From assembly GCF_026547205.1 (NCBI RefSeq), contig NZ_CP106877.1:1886771-1950770 (forward strand): a stretch of DNA of 64,000 nucleotides. The letters run 5' to 3'. The stretch is from Fervidibacillus halotolerans. Lineage in GTDB: Bacteria; Bacillota; Bacilli; Bacillales; Caldibacillaceae. Below the pieces are notes generated by a model that saw only the letters and a list, made by a program, of their open reading frames with translations, was not told the origin of the DNA and did not search any database. Below, piece by piece: positions 17,871-27,323 of the stretch. Position 1 is the first letter of the stretch; every line of letters starts with the position of its first letter. The translations under genes were made by a program, and so were the position numbers.

Positions 17871-20285
17871 TTAATTGGCGACAATATTGACTAGTTTACC
17901 AGGTACGACGATAACTTTTCGAACCGTTTTCCCTTCGATTTGATGTTGAATGGCTTCATCTTCCAAAGCCAATTTTTCCAATTCGCTCTTATCTAACTCA
18001 GCAGAAACCAACTTTTTCGCTCTCACTTTTCCGTTAACTTGTATAACAATTTCCACTTCCGTCTCAACCAATTTTTCTTCGTCGTATGTGGGCCATTGTC
18101 CATAAGCAACCGTTCCGTCGTGACCGAGTTTTTCCCAAATTTCCTCGGTAATATGCGGGCAAACGGGTGACAGTAATTTTATAAATCCTTCTACGTACGT
18201 CTTTGGAATTTCTTCTACTTTATATGCCTCATTAATAAAGACCATTAATTGGGAAATCGCCGTGTTAAAATGAAGGGATTCATAATCTTCCGTAACCTTT
18301 TTCACCGTTTGATGATACACTTTTTCCAACGGTCCACCTTCCTTTGAAACGATGTTTTTCGAAGGTTGTCCGTCTTCATCGATAAACAATCGCCAAACCC
18401 GATCCAAGAACCGTCGCGCTCCATCTAAACCCTTCGTCGACCAAGCGATGGAAGCGTCTAAAGGCCCCATAAACATTTCATATAAACGTAACGTATCCGC
18501 TCCGTGGCTTTCGATAATGTCATCAGGGTTTACGACATTTCCCTTCGATTTACTCATTTTCTCATTATTTTCACCGAGAATCATACCTTGGTTAAACAAT
18601 TTTTGGAAAGGTTCCTTCGTCGGTACAACACCGATATCATACAAAAATTTATGCCAAAAACGCGCATATAGGAGATGAAGAACAGCATGTTCCGCACCCC
18701 CGATATATATATCAACGGGTAACCATCGTTTTAATTTTTCTGGATCTGCTAGCATTTTGTCATTGTGAGGATCGATATAGCGCAAATAATACCAGCAACT
18801 TCCGGCCCACTGGGGCATCGTGTTCGTTTCGCGACGTCCTTTTTTCCCTGTTTTCGGATCTGTAACTTCCAACCAGTCTTTCGCATTGGCAAGGGGAGAT
18901 TCTCCTGTTCCGGAAGGCTGAATCTCCTTCATTTTCGGCAATGTTAACGGAAGTTCTTCTTCGGGTACGGTCGTCATCGTTCCATCTTCCCAATGAATAA
19001 TCGGAATTGGTTCGCCCCAATAACGTTGTCGACTAAATAACCAATCGCGAAGTTTATATGTGACCTTTATCTTACCGATTCCCTTTTCTTCCAACCATTC
19101 AATCATTTTTTGAATGGCTTCTTCCTTATTCAAACCGTCTAAAAAGCCCGAATTCACGTGAATTCCGTCGCCGACATACGCCTCACGTTGAATATCTCCT
19201 CCTTTGACGACTTCACGGATCGGTAAATGAAACTTTTTCGCAAACTCATAGTCCCGTTCATCGTGGGCAGGAACAGCCATAATGGCACCTGTACCATAAC
19301 TCATCAAGACATAATCTGCAATCCAAATCGGCATCTTCTCTCCATTTGCCGGATTAATGGCATAACTACCTGTAAAAACACCTGTTTTTTCTTTTGCTAA
19401 ATCTGTCCGCTCCAAATCGGATTTCGATTGAATTTGTTCGATATAAGCTTTTACTTTCTCCTTTTGTTCATCTGTCGTTATTTTTTCAACTAATGGATGT
19501 TCCGGTGCAAGAACACAATACGTTGCCCCAAAAAGCGTGTCCGGTCGAGTAGTAAAGACGACAAACGTATCTTTGAGACCTTCGATCGTAAAAGTAATTT
19601 CCGCACCTTCCGAACGACCGATCCAATTTCGTTGCATTTCTTTAATACTTTCCGGCCAATCGAGCTCTTCTAAATCTTCCAAAAGCCGATCTGCATATTC
19701 GGTAATTTTTAATACCCATTGCTTCATCGGTTTTCGAATAACAGGATGTCCCCCGCGTTCACTTTTTCCGTCAATGACTTCTTCGTTAGCAAGTACTGTA
19801 CCGAGGGCAGGACACCAGTTCACAGACACCTCATCAATATAAGCTAGTCCTTTTTCATACAATTTCGTAAAAATCCATTGGGTCCATTTGTAATATTTCG
19901 GATCCGTCGTATTAATTTCCCGATCCCAATCGTATGAAAAACCGAGGGATTGTATTTGCCGCTTAAAGGTTTGGATGTTTTTTTCAGTAAATTGTGCCGG
20001 GTCATTTCCCGTATCTAAAGCATATTGTTCGGCTGGCAACCCGAAAGCATCCCAGCCCATCGGATGCAAGACGTCATAACCTTGCATTCGCTTCATCCTA
20101 GCTAAAATATCGGTCGCTGTATACCCTTCCGGATGACCGACGTGAAGCCCGGCACCTGACGGATACGGAAACATATCTAGCGCATAAAATTTCGGCTTGT
20201 TTGGATCCTCCTTCGTTTTAAATGTCTTATTTTCCAACCAAAATTTTTGCCATTTTTTTTCAATTTCTCGATGTGGAAAAGCCAT
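17871..20285 (-). CDS. leuS: Leucyl-tRNA synthetase
   Basis: An 804-residue class I aminoacyl-tRNA synthetase that charges leucine on tRNA-Leu. The HIGH-type motif GLHVGHPEG lies at residues 46-54 and the KMSKS loop in [12 protein letters not shown] near 575. The CP1 editing domain carries TTRPDTLFG and the [15 protein letters not shown] motif. ATG 20285 ([10 protein letters not shown]) follows AGGAGGATAAAAGG; a frame extending 19 codons upstream would bury that site. Expression is controlled by the T-box leader upstream. Confidence 0.97.
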   Translation of the reverse strand: MAFPHREIEKKWQKFWLENKTFKTKEDPNKPKFYALDMFPYPSGAGLHVGHPEGYTATDILARMKRMQGYDVLHPMGWDAFGLPAEQYALDTGNDPAQFTEKNIQTFKRQIQSLGFSYDWDREINTTDPKYYKWTQWIFTKLYEKGLAYIDEVSVNWCPALGTVLANEEVIDGKSERGGHPVIRKPMKQWVLKITEYADRLLEDLEELDWPESIKEMQRNWIGRSEGAEITFTIEGLKDTFVVFTTRPDTLFGATYCVLAPEHPLVEKITTDEQKEKVKAYIEQIQSKSDLERTDLAKEKTGVFTGSYAINPANGEKMPIWIADYVLMSYGTGAIMAVPAHDERDYEFAKKFHLPIREVVKGGDIQREAYVGDGIHVNSGFLDGLNKEEAIQKMIEWLEEKGIGKIKVTYKLRDWLFSRQRYWGEPIPIIHWEDGTMTTVPEEELPLTLPKMKEIQPSGTGESPLANAKDWLEVTDPKTGKKGRRETNTMPQWAGSCWYYLRYIDPHNDKMLADPEKLKRWLPVDIYIGGAEHAVLHLLYARFWHKFLYDIGVVPTKEPFQKLFNQGMILGENNEKMSKSKGNVVNPDDIIESHGADTLRLYEMFMGPLDASIAWSTKGLDGARRFLDRVWRLFIDEDGQPSKNIVSKEGGPLEKVYHQTVKKVTEDYESLHFNTAISQLMVFINEAYKVEEIPKTYVEGFIKLLSPVCPHITEEIWEKLGHDGTVAYGQWPTYDEEKLVETEVEIVIQVNGKVRAKKLVSAELDKSELEKLALEDEAIQHQIEGKTVRKVIVVPGKLVNIVAN

Positions 20286-20389
20286 CCTTTTATCCTCCTT
20301 TTTATTCCTTTTTTCATTTCGGTTTTGACTACTTTTACGCATTCATTATGACTGAATCCAAATCCATACAAATGTGTTCAAAAGAAAAT

Positions 20390-20640
20390 CCCCTCACCCC
20401 AAATACATATTTGGGACGAGAGGACGATCCTTCCCGCGGTACCACCCAAGTTAATATAAGCGCAAAAAATCGAAAGCGCCTATATTCGCTTCATTCAATC
20501 CCTTAACGCGGTCAACGGCAAATACTACTACCTTTCGCATTTGCGACTCAAAGGCGAGTTCATGGATTCTCCCGGCTGACTTGCACCGACCGTCAGCTCT
20601 CTTGTCGGGTGGATAACCACTACTACTCCTTATCATCGTC
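20390..20640 (-). promoter_or_regulatory. T-box leader of leuS
   Basis: Read on the minus strand, the region holds the conserved antiterminator element GGGUGGUACCGCG (about 20433-20445) followed by a terminator hairpin, CCUCUCGUCCCAAAUA pairing with UAUUUGGGGUGAGG, and a T-rich tail. A CTC triplet at 20558-20556 in the Stem I region is the best candidate leucine specifier. The leader senses uncharged tRNA-Leu and lets transcription continue into leuS. Confidence 0.92.
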
Positions 20641-20665
20641 CACTTTTTCGTTCATTTTAACGTCT

Positions 20666-20694
20666 ATTATAGAAAACTTTCCCTTGATTTGCAA
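20666..20694 (-). promoter_or_regulatory. Sigma-A promoter of the leuS T-box transcript
   Basis: On the minus strand, TTGCAA (20694-20689) and TATAAT (20671-20666) are separated by exactly 17 bp, placing transcription start near 20659, just upstream of the T-box fold. Confidence 0.8.
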
Positions 20695-20964
20695 CATTTT
20701 TCCTTAAATAGATATGATCAATCGTACAAAGAACATACAAAAAAGTACATATGCTAACGCTCATAAAGGGCATACACATGTCAAGTTCGATTTAATACGA
20801 AAATAGATTAGAAACTGGCCCATCTCAACCTTAAATTATTATTTTCCCCATCATTCTGTCTTCTTCATTACCGGGAAAGGCCTGGTAAAAATTAATCTCC
20901 CATATATCTTTATTTTTATTAAATTATTCATTCGGTCATCATCACGGTATGCACTTCAATCCCT
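20695..20964. other. Intergenic region upstream of leuS promoter
   Basis: About 270 bases between the leuS promoter and the stop codon of the LCP-family gene. An imperfect TTACCGGG/CCTGGTAA hairpin near 20868-20888 lacks a T-run. I see no gene. Confidence 0.35.
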
Positions 20965-21873
20965 TTACGCTTGTAAACCAAGATGCTCTTTTAATTGATG
21001 ACTTAACGCTTGTACTTCTTCAGTATTAGCAAAATAGTACCAGTAATCGCCAATAAATCCTCCGTCCCTTCCTTCAAATCGGAGTTGTTCAATATTTTTT
21101 CTCACGTCTGAATACGTTTTTTGTAACTCGACAATTTCACTGAAGGTGAAGTTCGTCTTTACATTATCTCCCAATGCTTTAAAAATATCGTTGTACTTCC
21201 AAAGAGTTGAAATATTGGCAGCTTTATTGATCATCGCTTCAATGATTTGTTTTTGTCGAATTTGTCGGCCAAAATCCCCCCGAGGATCTTCGGAACGTAT
21301 TCTTGAAAAAACGAGCGCCTCTTTCCCTGTTAATTCAATTTTTCCCTTTGGAAAGTGATAGTTCCCATGGGTTAATTCCATATCATTTTCCACTGTAACC
21401 CCGTCAAGGGCATCGATAATATCCTTAAACCCTTCCATATTCACTTTCACGTAATAATCGATCGGAATATCTAAAAAATTTTCAACGGTTTTTACGGCCA
21501 TTTCTACCCCGCCAAAGGCATAGGAGTGGTTGATTTTATCCTTTTCTCCCCGACCATAAATGTCCACATATGTATCCCGTGGAATGCTCAGCATTTTCAT
21601 CGATTTTTCCTTTGGATTAACTGTGACGACGATCATTGTATCGGAACGTCCTACATCATTCGGCCGTTCATCCACTCCAAGGAGTAAAACGGAAAAGGGA
21701 TCCCTTTCTTTAACCGATATTTCCTCTTCCCTTTTCGCAGAGTCCCTTTGGATCGGCTCGTGTATAGCATCTAATGTATCATTCGCTTTTATCAATATAT
21801 CTAAAACGTAACCGATGCCAATTAACAAAATTCCGATTCCAAAAAATATTAATAGACGTCTTTTTTTAAACAT
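20965..21873 (-). CDS. LytR-CpsA-Psr (LCP) family cell-wall glycopolymer transferase
   Basis: A 302-residue protein using ATG 21873; the TTG four codons earlier abuts the AGGAG site and is a poor start. One N-terminal transmembrane helix (about 6-28) anchors an extracytoplasmic LCP domain. Typical motifs are VLLLGVDERPND near 62, GRSDTMIVVTVNP near 74 and the RIRSEDPRGDFGRQIRQKQII block near 190-212. LCP enzymes attach teichoic acids or other glycopolymers to peptidoglycan from lipid-linked donors. Several paralogues exist in Bacillus, so I give no gene symbol. Confidence 0.9.
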   Translation of the reverse strand: MFKKRRLLIFFGIGILLIGIGYVLDILIKANDTLDAIHEPIQRDSAKREEEISVKERDPFSVLLLGVDERPNDVGRSDTMIVVTVNPKEKSMKMLSIPRDTYVDIYGRGEKDKINHSYAFGGVEMAVKTVENFLDIPIDYYVKVNMEGFKDIIDALDGVTVENDMELTHGNYHFPKGKIELTGKEALVFSRIRSEDPRGDFGRQIRQKQIIEAMINKAANISTLWKYNDIFKALGDNVKTNFTFSEIVELQKTYSDVRKNIEQLRFEGRDGGFIGDYWYYFANTEEVQALSHQLKEHLGLQA

Positions 21874-22216
21874 TGAAACGATCAACTCCTAACGAACACA
21901 TGATTGAATAAGCACGACTATTCTTTGAATACATGAGATATAAAATGGAATGATTAATCATTCTTTTCTAAGGCTTTTTTAAATTTCCGAAAGAAACGGA
22001 TGTTCATAGGCGAATCATTGGATGCAATTATATTTTAGTAGAAAAAGCATTCTCCTTTTAGATAAAAAAAATTCCCCCTATCTCCTTTTATTTTATAGGA
22101 CGAAAATACTTTCATTTTTGTTTCATTTTTTTTAAAACAATGTCGAAATATGCTTGATTAACCAGAAGGAAAAATCCTCCTTATCGATCGATTCCATGAT
22201 TACACGGTACTAATCG
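21874..22216. other. Intergenic region between LCP gene and glpF
   Basis: About 340 AT-rich bases that should include the LCP gene promoter and the end of the glpF transcript. A weak CCTAT/ATAGG hairpin followed by T-rich sequence on the minus strand (about 22070-22105) could be a terminator. No coding frame is supported. Confidence 0.35.
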
Positions 22217-23020
22217 TTATCTTCCCGTTCGGAATTCAATATAAAGAGCCCAACTAACCAAACCGATTAACAAAATAAACATCATCCAAATCGAAAAAGA
22301 AAAAGCGCCTAAATAAAAACTTTGATAAAACAATGCACCGAAGATTCCGCCCAACAACGGGCCGACGATTGGAATCCAAAAATACTTCCATTGGGACGAA
22401 CCCTTACCAGGAATCGGAAATAAGTAATGAACGATTCTCGGTCCTAAATCTCTCGCTGGATTCAGTGCAAAACTAGCCGTGCTACCAAAGGAAAGGGCTA
22501 TTCCCATAACTAAAAAGGCAATCAAAAGGAATTTTATTTCATTCGCTTCGACCGTTGCCCAAATAACGAGAATTCCGAACACGAAGGAAAATGTCCCGAT
22601 CACTTCTGTGAGCAAATTTGCAGGGATATTTTTGACCATTGGTAAAGTAACAAAGGCATTTAATTTTCGCTGTGGATCGGCTGTGATTCGCCAATGGGGT
22701 AAAAATTGTAAATAAACGACAATGGCTCCACACATTCCTCCAATCAATTGACCGCTCACATACATAAACACGTCGCTCCAAAAAACTTGTCCGATTGACG
22801 CCAAACCGATCGTTAAAGCAGGATTTAAATGGGCAACACCAAAGGGATAAACAGATAGCAATGCCAAACTATAGGCTAATCCCCATCCAAGTGCAATAAC
22901 GAGCCAACCGTTTCCCGTCAATCTCGTCCCCCGAAGTACTACTCCCGACGTTACTCCTAACCCGAATGCAACAAGGATCCCCGTTCCGATTAATTCGATG
23001 AAAAAAATTGACATCAGCAT
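22217..23020 (-). CDS. glpF: Glycerol facilitator-type MIP channel
   Basis: A 267-residue MIP-family channel with six membrane helices. Both NPA half-helix motifs are present: HLNPALTIG at 65-72 and ALNPARDLGPR at 185-195. The aspartate after the second NPAR is typical of glycerol-conducting aquaglyceroporins rather than water-only channels. It likely passes glycerol or other small polyols. No glycerol kinase or dehydrogenase gene is adjacent, so the physiological role here is inferred from the motif. Confidence 0.87.
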   Translation of the reverse strand: MLMSIFFIELIGTGILVAFGLGVTSGVVLRGTRLTGNGWLVIALGWGLAYSLALLSVYPFGVAHLNPALTIGLASIGQVFWSDVFMYVSGQLIGGMCGAIVVYLQFLPHWRITADPQRKLNAFVTLPMVKNIPANLLTEVIGTFSFVFGILVIWATVEANEIKFLLIAFLVMGIALSFGSTASFALNPARDLGPRIVHYLFPIPGKGSSQWKYFWIPIVGPLLGGIFGALFYQSFYLGAFSFSIWMMFILLIGLVSWALYIEFRTGR

Positions 23021-23182
23021 TCCCCTTCCTGATATTCAAAAATCAATTAAGGGATTTAAAACGTATACGAACAACGAACGATTACCTTGCAAAAAATCAT
23101 TTTGCCATCTTAATTATATATATTGAAAAAAAATACATATGATGAATAATCAAAGCCTAAATCAATTTTTTAAAACAATATG

Positions 23183-23213
23183 AAAAATTCCGAGAAACAA
23201 ATTCGTTTCTCGG
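23183..23213 (-). terminator. Terminator after the MFS gene
   Basis: CCGAGAAAC pairs with GTTTCTCGG around GAATTT; on the minus strand AATTTTTC follows. It lies 26 bp after the stop codon. Confidence 0.75.
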
Positions 23214-23238
23214 ACATTATCCAAATCCAATCTTTTTT

Positions 23239-24426
23239 TTATGTCTCATGGAGTTTTTCTACACGTAATCCTCTATCGTAAAGAAAAGTCGTTATCATAG
23301 CAAACCCGAATAAAATAATAAGGAGTTGAAATAATACATTCATCCCATAAAGTTCTACAACGATTCCACCGAAAAGGGGACCAATCATTCGACCGACAGT
23401 GGCAGCACTATTGACGATTCCTTGATACATTCCCGCTTTTCCCCTCGTTGCCAATTGATCAGCAATGGTTGGAATCGCAGGCCATACAAGCATTTCTCCA
23501 AAAGTCAAGATTACCATCGCCGTTAAAAACCCTGTAAAATTCGTAGAATAAGATGCGATGATAAAGGAAAAGATAAAGATTAGTAAGCCAATATAAATTT
23601 GTATTTTCAACGTTTTTGCGACATTTCTTACAAATTCGGCCATGATTGGCTGAGCGAAAACGATTAACGCTCCATTGACCGTCCAAAGCAAACTGTATTG
23701 TTCCAAAGACACATTGATTTCTTGGGTATATGTTGCAATGGTCGTCTGCCATTGAACATATGCGACCCAACAAATCGCATATCCGATTGAAATAATTAGT
23801 AATGCAATGAAATGGCGTTTTTGATGGGCCTCTTTCTTCGTTGACGTAAAAGCGATTTTCATTGACGGAGCGTCCGCATCCGTAGATATCGATTTAAAAG
23901 AAATAAAGGCAAGTAGAAAAAAGATAAGATAAAGAACGAAATTTGCCAAAAAAATCAGTTGAAAGGAAATGGAAGCAATATACCCTGCCAAAGCCGTACC
24001 GACTGCCACCCCGATGTTTTGAGCCACGTACATGGCATTAAACGTTCTTCTTCCCCCTTCTTTCCAAGCCACTCCAGCAAGCGAAAACATCGCAGGGTTC
24101 ACCACCCCCGAACCGAACCCGATTATCACCAAAAATAAAGAATAATGGGGCCAACCATGCCAAATAAGCAACCCGAATAACGTGACTAACGTAACCCCTG
24201 CTCCAAATGTAATCGTTTTGTATCCTCCAAATTTATCAAAAAAATAACCCCCGGCTAAATTACCAATGACAGAAGCACCGGAATTGGCCATTAATACTAA
24301 TCCTGCCACTGATAACGACTTACCGAGTTCTTCATGGAGGTAAATTGTATTTAAAGGCCATAAAAAAGAAGCCCCGGTTACGTTAATGACCATACCGACG
24401 AGGATCAACCATAAATTCCGTGGCAT
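23239..24426 (-). CDS. yttB: MFS transporter (YttB-like)
   Basis: A 395-residue major facilitator superfamily permease with 12 predicted helices. The loop 2-3 motif GGYFFDKFGGYKT (residues 59-71) is the classic MFS signature. A central cytoplasmic loop (about 187-208) is basic. B. subtilis yttB is a putative efflux protein near leuS, which supports the name. The transported compound is unknown. No regulator lies next to it. Confidence 0.82.
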   Translation of the reverse strand: MPRNLWLILVGMVINVTGASFLWPLNTIYLHEELGKSLSVAGLVLMANSGASVIGNLAGGYFFDKFGGYKTITFGAGVTLVTLFGLLIWHGWPHYSLFLVIIGFGSGVVNPAMFSLAGVAWKEGGRRTFNAMYVAQNIGVAVGTALAGYIASISFQLIFLANFVLYLIFFLLAFISFKSISTDADAPSMKIAFTSTKKEAHQKRHFIALLIISIGYAICWVAYVQWQTTIATYTQEINVSLEQYSLLWTVNGALIVFAQPIMAEFVRNVAKTLKIQIYIGLLIFIFSFIIASYSTNFTGFLTAMVILTFGEMLVWPAIPTIADQLATRGKAGMYQGIVNSAATVGRMIGPLFGGIVVELYGMNVLFQLLIILFGFAMITTFLYDRGLRVEKLHET

Positions 24427-24702
24427 AAGAAGCCCCCTTTCATAAATTTTAATCCCAAGCTATTTTAGTCTTTATTTTAAAAATCTGCAAATAAAAAAAG
24501 TATGATAGTAGGTGAGAAATCGGTGGGAAAATGAATTCTCCCTTCCATCTTTAAAAAATAAACTTTGAATACCTTTCGAACAAGTTTATACCTTTTCCAG
24601 TCATTATTATGAAAGGGATAGCGTATTTGAAACATTTGTCCGCTCTTCCATGACGTGGTACAATTATTTTCACGAATGGCTATACTTGAGAGGAGATTGA
24701 CG

Positions 24703-25674
24703 ATGAACCCTTTCCCCTATTCTATGGACCATAAACGGTACCATACGTGGAATTATCATTTACGAAAACACTTTGGTCATAAAGTATTTAAAATATCGCT
24801 AGACGGCGGTTTTGATTGCCCAAACCGCGACGGTACGGTTGCATATGGTGGATGTACCTTTTGTAGTGCAGCCGGTTCCGGTGATTTTGCAGGAAATCGG
24901 GCAGAGCCGTTGGAAGTTCAATTTCAAAAAATCAAAAAACAAATGCATAAAAAATGGAAAGATGGGAAATATATCGCTTATTTCCAAGCCTTTACAAATA
25001 CCCATGCACCCGTACATGTTCTTCGAGAAAAATATGAAACCGTATTGAAACAAGAAGGTGTGGTTGGATTGTCCATCGCCACTCGTCCGGATTGCTTGCC
25101 AGATGATGTTGTCGAGTATTTGGCCGAATTAAATGAGCGCACATATCTTTGGGTAGAATTAGGTTTGCAAACGGTTCATGAAAAAACAGCGAACATGATT
25201 AATCGTGCCCACGACTTTGCGTGCTATGTCGAAGGGGTTGAAAAGTTACACAAACATAATATTCGTGTTTGTAGCCATATAATAAACGGACTTCCAGGTG
25301 AAACGCCAGAAATGATGATGGAAACAACAAAAGCGGTGGCTGACTTAAATGTGGAAGGTATTAAAATCCATCTCCTCCATCTTTTAAAAGGAACGCCGAT
25401 GGTTAAGCAATATGAAAAAGGATTGCTCCAATTTTTATCCTTTGATGAATACGTACAAATCGTCTGTGATCAATTGGAAATATTACCCCCAGAGATGGTC
25501 GTCCATCGAATTACCGGAGATGGACCAATCGATTTGATGATCGGACCGATGTGGAGTGTTAACAAATGGGAAGTATTAAACGCAATCGATCAAGAATTAG
25601 AAAGACGGAATAGTTGGCAAGGAAAATATTATCAACCGGCTCATAAGAAAGGGACAAAGGCGTATGGTAATTAA
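24703..25674 (+). CDS. mnmL: Radical SAM tRNA modification enzyme MnmL (YtqA)
   Basis: A 323-residue radical SAM protein of the TIGR01212 family. ATG 24703 follows AGGAGATTGACG, which rules out the longer frame. The cluster cysteines are C39, C51 and C54 in the DCPNRDGT...GGCTFC segment. YtqA has been reported as MnmL, which converts 5-carboxymethylaminomethyl to 5-aminomethyl uridine at tRNA position 34. It overlaps mnmM by 11 bp, consistent with tight coupling of consecutive steps. The exact reaction is from reports on the B. subtilis protein. Confidence 0.88.
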   Translation: MNPFPYSMDHKRYHTWNYHLRKHFGHKVFKISLDGGFDCPNRDGTVAYGGCTFCSAAGSGDFAGNRAEPLEVQFQKIKKQMHKKWKDGKYIAYFQAFTNTHAPVHVLREKYETVLKQEGVVGLSIATRPDCLPDDVVEYLAELNERTYLWVELGLQTVHEKTANMINRAHDFACYVEGVEKLHKHNIRVCSHIINGLPGETPEMMMETTKAVADLNVEGIKIHLLHLLKGTPMVKQYEKGLLQFLSFDEYVQIVCDQLEILPPEMVVHRITGDGPIDLMIGPMWSVNKWEVLNAIDQELERRNSWQGKYYQPAHKKGTKAYGN

Positions 25675-26239
25675 AAATATTCTACCCTTTTCCCATTCAC
25701 TTTTAGAACAGACCATTCAACCTGGTGATTTCGTCATTGATGGAACAGCGGGGAATGGAAATGATACGTTGTTTTTAGCTAAACTTGTCGGGAAAGATGG
25801 GAAAGTTTTCGCCTTCGATATACAAAAGGAGGCGATTGAACGAACGAGGAAACGACTTGAAATGGAGAAAGAAATAGAACAAGTAACACTATTTCTGTCC
25901 GGTCACGAGCGAATGAAACAACAGATTCCTAAAAAATACCACGGAAAAATCGCCGCAGGTATTTTCAATTTAGGCTATTTACCTAGGGGAGATCATTCCA
26001 TCGTCACAAAGGCGAATTCAACGATTGAAGCGGTTAAGCAATTGTTAGAAATGTTAAAGCCAGGGGGCATCATCGTCCTCGTCGTATATCACGGACATCC
26101 AGAAGGAAAACAGGAAAAGGACGAATTACTGTCATTTTCCAAAACCATCGATCAAAATAAAGCAGATGTTTTACTGTATACATTTCTTAATCGAAAAAAT
26201 AATCCGCCGTTCATTATTGCTATCGAAAAGAAAAATTGA
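25664..26239 (+). CDS. mnmM: tRNA mnm5s2U34 methyltransferase MnmM (YtqB)
   Basis: A 191-residue class I SAM-dependent methyltransferase. The SAM-binding motif VIDGTAGNGNDT lies at residues 24-35, with an acidic FAFDIQKEA after strand 2 and FNLGYLPRGDH near 105-115 in the place of the catalytic loop. YtqB was identified in B. subtilis as MnmM, which methylates 5-aminomethyl-2-thiouridine at the wobble position. Start and upstream stop overlap, so translation is likely coupled to mnmL. A strong terminator follows. Confidence 0.9.
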   Translation: MVIKNILPFSHSLLEQTIQPGDFVIDGTAGNGNDTLFLAKLVGKDGKVFAFDIQKEAIERTRKRLEMEKEIEQVTLFLSGHERMKQQIPKKYHGKIAAGIFNLGYLPRGDHSIVTKANSTIEAVKQLLEMLKPGGIIVLVVYHGHPEGKQEKDELLSFSKTIDQNKADVLLYTFLNRKNNPPFIIAIEKKN

Positions 26240-26241
26240 TA

Positions 26242-26273
26242 AAAACCCGGTTCAGGTGATGAACTGGGTTTTC
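26242..26273 (+). terminator. Terminator after mnmL-mnmM
   Basis: AAAACCCGGTTCA pairs with TGAACTGGGTTTT around a short loop. Confidence 0.85.
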
Positions 26274-26299
26274 ATATATTTACCCTTTTTAACAGAAAA

Positions 26300-27304
26300 T
26301 CATGATAATAATTCCTTTGCTATGAGCTCAAAGGACTTCAATTTATCTTTAAAATCAAAGGTAATTGAAACCAACATTACTTCATTCGTTCGATATCGTT
26401 CACTGAGTCTGTATAATTCTTCTTTCACTTTCCTAGGGCTACCGATGATCATCCGTTTTCGATTCTCCCTGATTCGAGCCAACTCATATGGACGATACGG
26501 ATATGATAAAGCCTTTTCCGGACTTGGAGTTCCTTTCGTTTCATTATGATAGCCGACCATTAACAACGAATAATCAAGACTGGATGCAATTCTTTCTGCT
26601 TCTTGATCCGTTTCTGCACAAATGGCAAAAACTGCGACGATATTTTTTGGCCTTTTATAATAAGAAGATGGTTGAAAATGATTTAAGTAAGATTCCATAA
26701 TCTTATCCCCACCTTCCCCATTAATAAAATGGGCAAAGGCGTAAGGGAGTCCCATCTTTGCTGCAAGTTTCGCTCCTTCTTCACTTGAACCGAGCATCCA
26801 AACATCCGGTTTCGTCTCTGTGATCGGTGAAGCCTTTAAACCATATAAGGGATGTTCCTGCGGTAAATCATCATGTAAATATTGTAAAAGTTCATCCACC
26901 TTTTTCGGATATTTGTCCAGTCCCCTCGAGCGACTATCATTTAAAGCAATTGTCGACCTTGGCATTCCCCCTGGTGCACGTCCAATTCCAAGATCGATTC
27001 TTCCAGGTGCTAAACTTTCTAGTACACGAAAATTTTCAGCCACCTTATAAGGACTATAATGGGATAGCATCACTCCACCGGATCCAATTCGGATTTTTTT
27101 CGTTTTCGCTATTAAATATGCTGCCAGTACTTCTGGAGAAGAACCTGCTAATGAATCAGAATCATGATGTTCGGAAACCCAAAACCGTTTGTATCCCCAC
27201 ATATCCGCTCGGACGGCAAGCTCTACCGTTTCATTTAAGGCGTCTCTTGCAGTTTTCCCTTCAGAGATCGGCGATTGATCTAAAATGCTTAACGAAAGGG
27301 ACAT
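26300..27304 (-). CDS. LLM-class (luciferase-like) flavin-dependent oxidoreductase
   Basis: A 334-residue TIM-barrel flavoprotein. ATG 27304 (MSLSLSILDQSPIS) follows an AAGGAGG site. Typical motifs are WVSEHHDSDSLAGSSPEV near 42-60, IRIGSGGVMLSHYSPYKVAE near 71-90 and GRIDLGIGRAPGG near 99-111. Members are FMN-dependent monooxygenases or F420 enzymes; this subgroup is the common YvbT/YtmO-like type. It starts 19 bp after the ytpB stop codon, so both genes are likely in one operon. The substrate is unknown; an action on the terpene product is only a hypothesis. Confidence 0.85.
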   Translation of the reverse strand: MSLSLSILDQSPISEGKTARDALNETVELAVRADMWGYKRFWVSEHHDSDSLAGSSPEVLAAYLIAKTKKIRIGSGGVMLSHYSPYKVAENFRVLESLAPGRIDLGIGRAPGGMPRSTIALNDSRSRGLDKYPKKVDELLQYLHDDLPQEHPLYGLKASPITETKPDVWMLGSSEEGAKLAAKMGLPYAFAHFINGEGGDKIMESYLNHFQPSSYYKRPKNIVAVFAICAETDQEAERIASSLDYSLLMVGYHNETKGTPSPEKALSYPYRPYELARIRENRKRMIIGSPRKVKEELYRLSERYRTNEVMLVSITFDFKDKLKSFELIAKELLS

Positions 27305-27323
27305 CTTCCCCAGCCTCCTTGAA

